DNA from: Synechococcales cyanobacterium M55_K2018_004
GTDB taxonomy: Bacteria; Cyanobacteriota; Cyanobacteriia; Elainellales; Elainellaceae
Direction of reading: 5' to 3'
Assembly (NCBI GenBank): GCA_015295905.1
Contig: DVEB01000042.1
Coordinates: forward strand, 1-33,315
DNA: 33,315 bases
Shown: piece by piece, positions 31,136 through 33,315 of the stretch
Position numbering within the stretch: position 1 is the stretch's first letter
Layout of the letters: each line of letters opens with the position of its first letter
Program-made: the position numbers and the translations under genes
The notes under the pieces: generated by a model
What the model was told of the DNA's origin: nothing
Databases searched by the model: none
The model's input: only the letters and a program-made list of their open reading frames with translations

Positions 31136-32458
31136 ATGCCCCCCTTCCCCCTCTCCTCTGCAACCCCCTCCACAAGCGCTCCTCCCCTAGGCCAGCAGAT
31201 GTACCAGTTGATCACCACGCTCTACCCCATCTGTCGCAGTATTACGGGGGATGGAGTCCGGCAAACGCTGCAAATCCTGCAACAGCATGTGCCACTGGAG
31301 ATCCATGAAGTACCCAGCGGCACTCAGGTCTACGACTGGACGGTGCCGCAGGAGTGGAACATCCGCGATGCTTATATCAAAAATGCTAGAGGCGAAAAGA
31401 TTATCGATTTCCAGGCATTAAACTTGCATGTGGTGAACTACAGCACCCCCATTCACCAAACGATGTCGTTGGAGGCTCTGAAGCAGCACCTCTACTCCCT
31501 GCCAGACCACCCCGACTGGGTGCCCTACCGCACCACCTACTACCAGGAAAACTGGGGGTTTTGTCTGGCTCACAACCAATTGCTGGCACTGGAAGAGGGA
31601 GACTACGAAGTCTACATCGACGCTACGTTAGCCCCCGGACACCTGACCTACGGCGAAGCCCACCTCCCCGGCCACACCACCGAGGAGGTGCTGATCTCCT
31701 GCCATGTCTGTCATCCCTCGCTGGCGAACGATAACCTATCGGGGATGGCGATCGCCACGTTCCTGGCCAAGTACCTGGCGACCGTTCCCCGCCATTACTC
31801 CTACCGCTTCCTGTTTATCCCTGGCACAATCGGCTCCATCACCTGGCTCTGCCTGAACGAAGCCCAGGCATTGCAGATCAAGCACGGGCTAGTGCTGACT
31901 TGCCTGGGCGATGCTGGGAAGTTCACCTACAAACGGAGTCGGCGCGGCAATGCGGAGATCGACCAAGTCGCGGAGTACGTGCTACAGCAGGCGGGTATTC
32001 CCCATGAGGTGATCGACTTTTTTCCCTACGGCTATGATGAGCGGCAGTACTGCTCTCCCGGCTTTAACCTAGCAGTGGGGTGCATGATGCGATCGCCCCA
32101 CGGCAGATTTCCCGAATATCACACCTCTGCTGACAACCTCGATTTTGTCACCGCAGAGAACCTCGCCGAGTCCTACCGGCACACCCTAGAGATTTTGCAA
32201 GTCTTAGAGCGCAACCGCACCTATCTGAATCAAAATTCGAAGTGTGAACCGCGACTGGGGAAGCGCGGCCTCTACAAAGCCGTCGGCGGTCATGCGACGG
32301 GGGCTGTGAACGAAATGGCTTTGCTCTGGGTGCTAAACCTCTCGGATGGAGACTACTCTCTGCTAGAGATTGCCAAACGCTCAGGCCTGGGGTTTGATCA
32401 GATCTACCGTGCTGCCCAAGTGCTGGAGCAGCACGACCTTTTGCAGGTGGTGCGGTAA
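31136..32458 (+). CDS. DUF4910 aminopeptidase-like protein with winged helix
   Basis: 440 residues from ATG 31136; the upstream open frame runs through repeat DNA and is discarded. The N-terminal half (residues about 22-175) is the DUF2172-type insert domain (LYPICRSITGDGVRQTLQIL). The M28-like Zn-peptidase core has ISCHVCHPSLANDNLSG (His190, His193, Asp199) and later GYDERQYCSPGFNLAVGCM and FPEYHTSADNLDFV, retaining the metal ligands. The C-terminal 90 residues form a winged helix (NEMALLWVLNLSDGDYSLLEIAKRSGLGFDQI). This family is regularly found in sugar gene clusters; its substrate is unknown. It may hydrolyse an amide on an amino sugar or a lipid-linked intermediate (speculative). Confidence 0.88.
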   Translation: MPPFPLSSATPSTSAPPLGQQMYQLITTLYPICRSITGDGVRQTLQILQQHVPLEIHEVPSGTQVYDWTVPQEWNIRDAYIKNARGEKIIDFQALNLHVVNYSTPIHQTMSLEALKQHLYSLPDHPDWVPYRTTYYQENWGFCLAHNQLLALEEGDYEVYIDATLAPGHLTYGEAHLPGHTTEEVLISCHVCHPSLANDNLSGMAIATFLAKYLATVPRHYSYRFLFIPGTIGSITWLCLNEAQALQIKHGLVLTCLGDAGKFTYKRSRRGNAEIDQVAEYVLQQAGIPHEVIDFFPYGYDERQYCSPGFNLAVGCMMRSPHGRFPEYHTSADNLDFVTAENLAESYRHTLEILQVLERNRTYLNQNSKCEPRLGKRGLYKAVGGHATGAVNEMALLWVLNLSDGDYSLLEIAKRSGLGFDQIYRAAQVLEQHDLLQVVR

Positions 32459-32476
32459 AGCAGCAGCCGATGGAAT

Positions 32477-33205
32477 ATGCCAGATTTGCAAGACCAAGTT
32501 GCCGTTGTCACAGGGGCTAGCAGTGGAATTGGCAAGGCGATCGCCCTGCAACTCGCAGCCAGAGGCACTCAGCTCTACCTCGTTGGACGTCACCTAGATG
32601 CCCTCGAATCGGTTGCTGCGGTGGCCCGGCAAACCTCAGCCAACGTCCTGGTCGATGGAACTGACCTGACCGCAGACAGGGCCATTGACCAACTCAAGGC
32701 CAAACTGACAGCCACGTTTGGTGGTGTGGACATCCTCGTCCATAGCGCCGGGATCATTCGCAGGGGAACAGTAGCGATCGCCCCCGTTGCAGACTTTGAC
32801 CAGCAGTATGCCATCAATGTGCGGGCACCCTACCTGCTGACGCAGACGCTTCTGCCATTGCTGATGGCCCAACAAGGACAGGTTGTGTTTATTAACTCCA
32901 GTGTGATCCAGGGAGTCCGGCCTGGGATCGGGCAGTATGCGGCAACGAAACAGGCATTAAAGGCGATCGCCGACACCCTCCGGGCAGAAGTCAACCCTCA
33001 GCGAGTGCGTGTCCTCAGCGTTTACCCCGGACGCACGGCAACTCCCCTCCAGCGTGACCTGCACGCACAGGATGGCAAAGACTACCACCCAGACTCCCTG
33101 ATGCAACCGGAAGATGTAGCCGCAGCGGTTGTGAGTGCCCTCACCCTGCCGCGCACCGCCGAGGTAACTGATATCTACCTGCGTCCCTTCTCTGCCCCCC
33201 TCTAG
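32477..33205 (+). CDS. Classical short-chain dehydrogenase/reductase
   Basis: 242 residues from ATG 32477, 18 bases after the DUF4910 stop, so cotranscribed. The Rossmann fold with TGASSGIG (12-19), HSAGI (89-93) and the catalytic Ser141/142, Tyr154 and Lys158 (GQYAATKQAL) is intact. The C-terminal YPGRTATPLQRD is typical for NADP-dependent oxidoreductases of the FabG-like group. Here it probably reduces a keto group of a sugar or a small substrate of the cluster; the substrate is not shown by sequence. Last gene of the cluster in this window. Confidence 0.92.
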   Translation: MPDLQDQVAVVTGASSGIGKAIALQLAARGTQLYLVGRHLDALESVAAVARQTSANVLVDGTDLTADRAIDQLKAKLTATFGGVDILVHSAGIIRRGTVAIAPVADFDQQYAINVRAPYLLTQTLLPLLMAQQGQVVFINSSVIQGVRPGIGQYAATKQALKAIADTLRAEVNPQRVRVLSVYPGRTATPLQRDLHAQDGKDYHPDSLMQPEDVAAAVVSALTLPRTAEVTDIYLRPFSAPL

Positions 33206-33246
33206 TCATCCAGGATCTGGCCTTCGGACTAATGGACTCCGTTGGA

Positions 33247-33285
33247 TATAGCGCTACACGCATAGGGTAGAACAAAACGCTTTTT
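33247..33285. repeat. Family C element, copy C4 (partial)
   Basis: TATAGCGCTACACGCATAGG then GTAGAACAAAACGCTTTTT. The right half is missing: at 33286 AACGTGACGTC follows, resembling the start of a family A element, the same arrangement as 10437-10634. The window ends before it can be confirmed. Confidence 0.6.
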
Positions 33286-33315
33286 AACGTGACGTCTATT
33301 AAGTCAGTGTGTCGT

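Overview
The window reads as chromosomal DNA of a cyanobacterium. The octamer GCGATCGC (HIP1) is scattered through genes and spacers. A high-light-inducible (Hli) protein, a DUF4168 protein, a cyanobacterial-type GIY-YIG protein and an NB-ARC/WD40 protein with a typically cyanobacterial C-terminal tail all point the same way. I cannot name genus or species.

Layout. (1) 1-5400: a small membrane protein diverging from a GIY-YIG nuclease, a basic-tailed protein, and a 932-residue soluble CBS-GAF-GAF histidine kinase on the minus strand. (2) 5800-13700: mostly single housekeeping genes: MidA-like methyltransferase, triosephosphate isomerase (tpiA), DUF1232 protein, family 2 glycosyltransferase, a 47-residue Hli protein with a terminator and a possible RpaB (HLR1) site, an SF2 helicase and a UbiA prenyltransferase. 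(3) 13800-18300: a DUF697-type GTPase, an accessory three-gene minus-strand cassette (coiled-coil protein, basic protein, HNH endonuclease) beside tRNA-Val(GAC), then holA. (4) 18400-21450: small exported and membrane proteins, including a three-gene membrane operon. (5) 22057-25773: a 1238-residue STAND ATPase with HTH, NB-ARC, pentapeptide and 14 WD40 repeats. (6) 26133-33205: a seven-gene nucleotide-sugar/polysaccharide cluster (rfbF, SDR, zinc-finger C-methyltransferase, rfbC-like epimerase, nucleotidyltransferase, DUF4910 aminopeptidase-like protein, SDR), with tight ATGA overlaps in the middle.

The most unusual content is between the genes. At least four families of short non-coding palindromic elements occupy the spacers. 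Family A (about 124 bp, 20-bp terminal inverted repeats, two overlapping hairpins) has seven copies, one interrupted and one with an internal deletion. Family B has three copies of exactly 106 bp, flanked by TA. Family C (about 127 bp, 21-bp perfect central stem) has four copies or part-copies. A 112-bp element at 10293-10404 has 22-bp inverted ends and a perfect 8-bp target duplication. B is nested in C at 30879-31101. A-family copies abut genes so closely that they supply stop codons, and two same-orientation copies bracket the HNH endonuclease gene almost to the base.

No ribosomal RNA, CRISPR array, prophage or intact transposase gene was seen.
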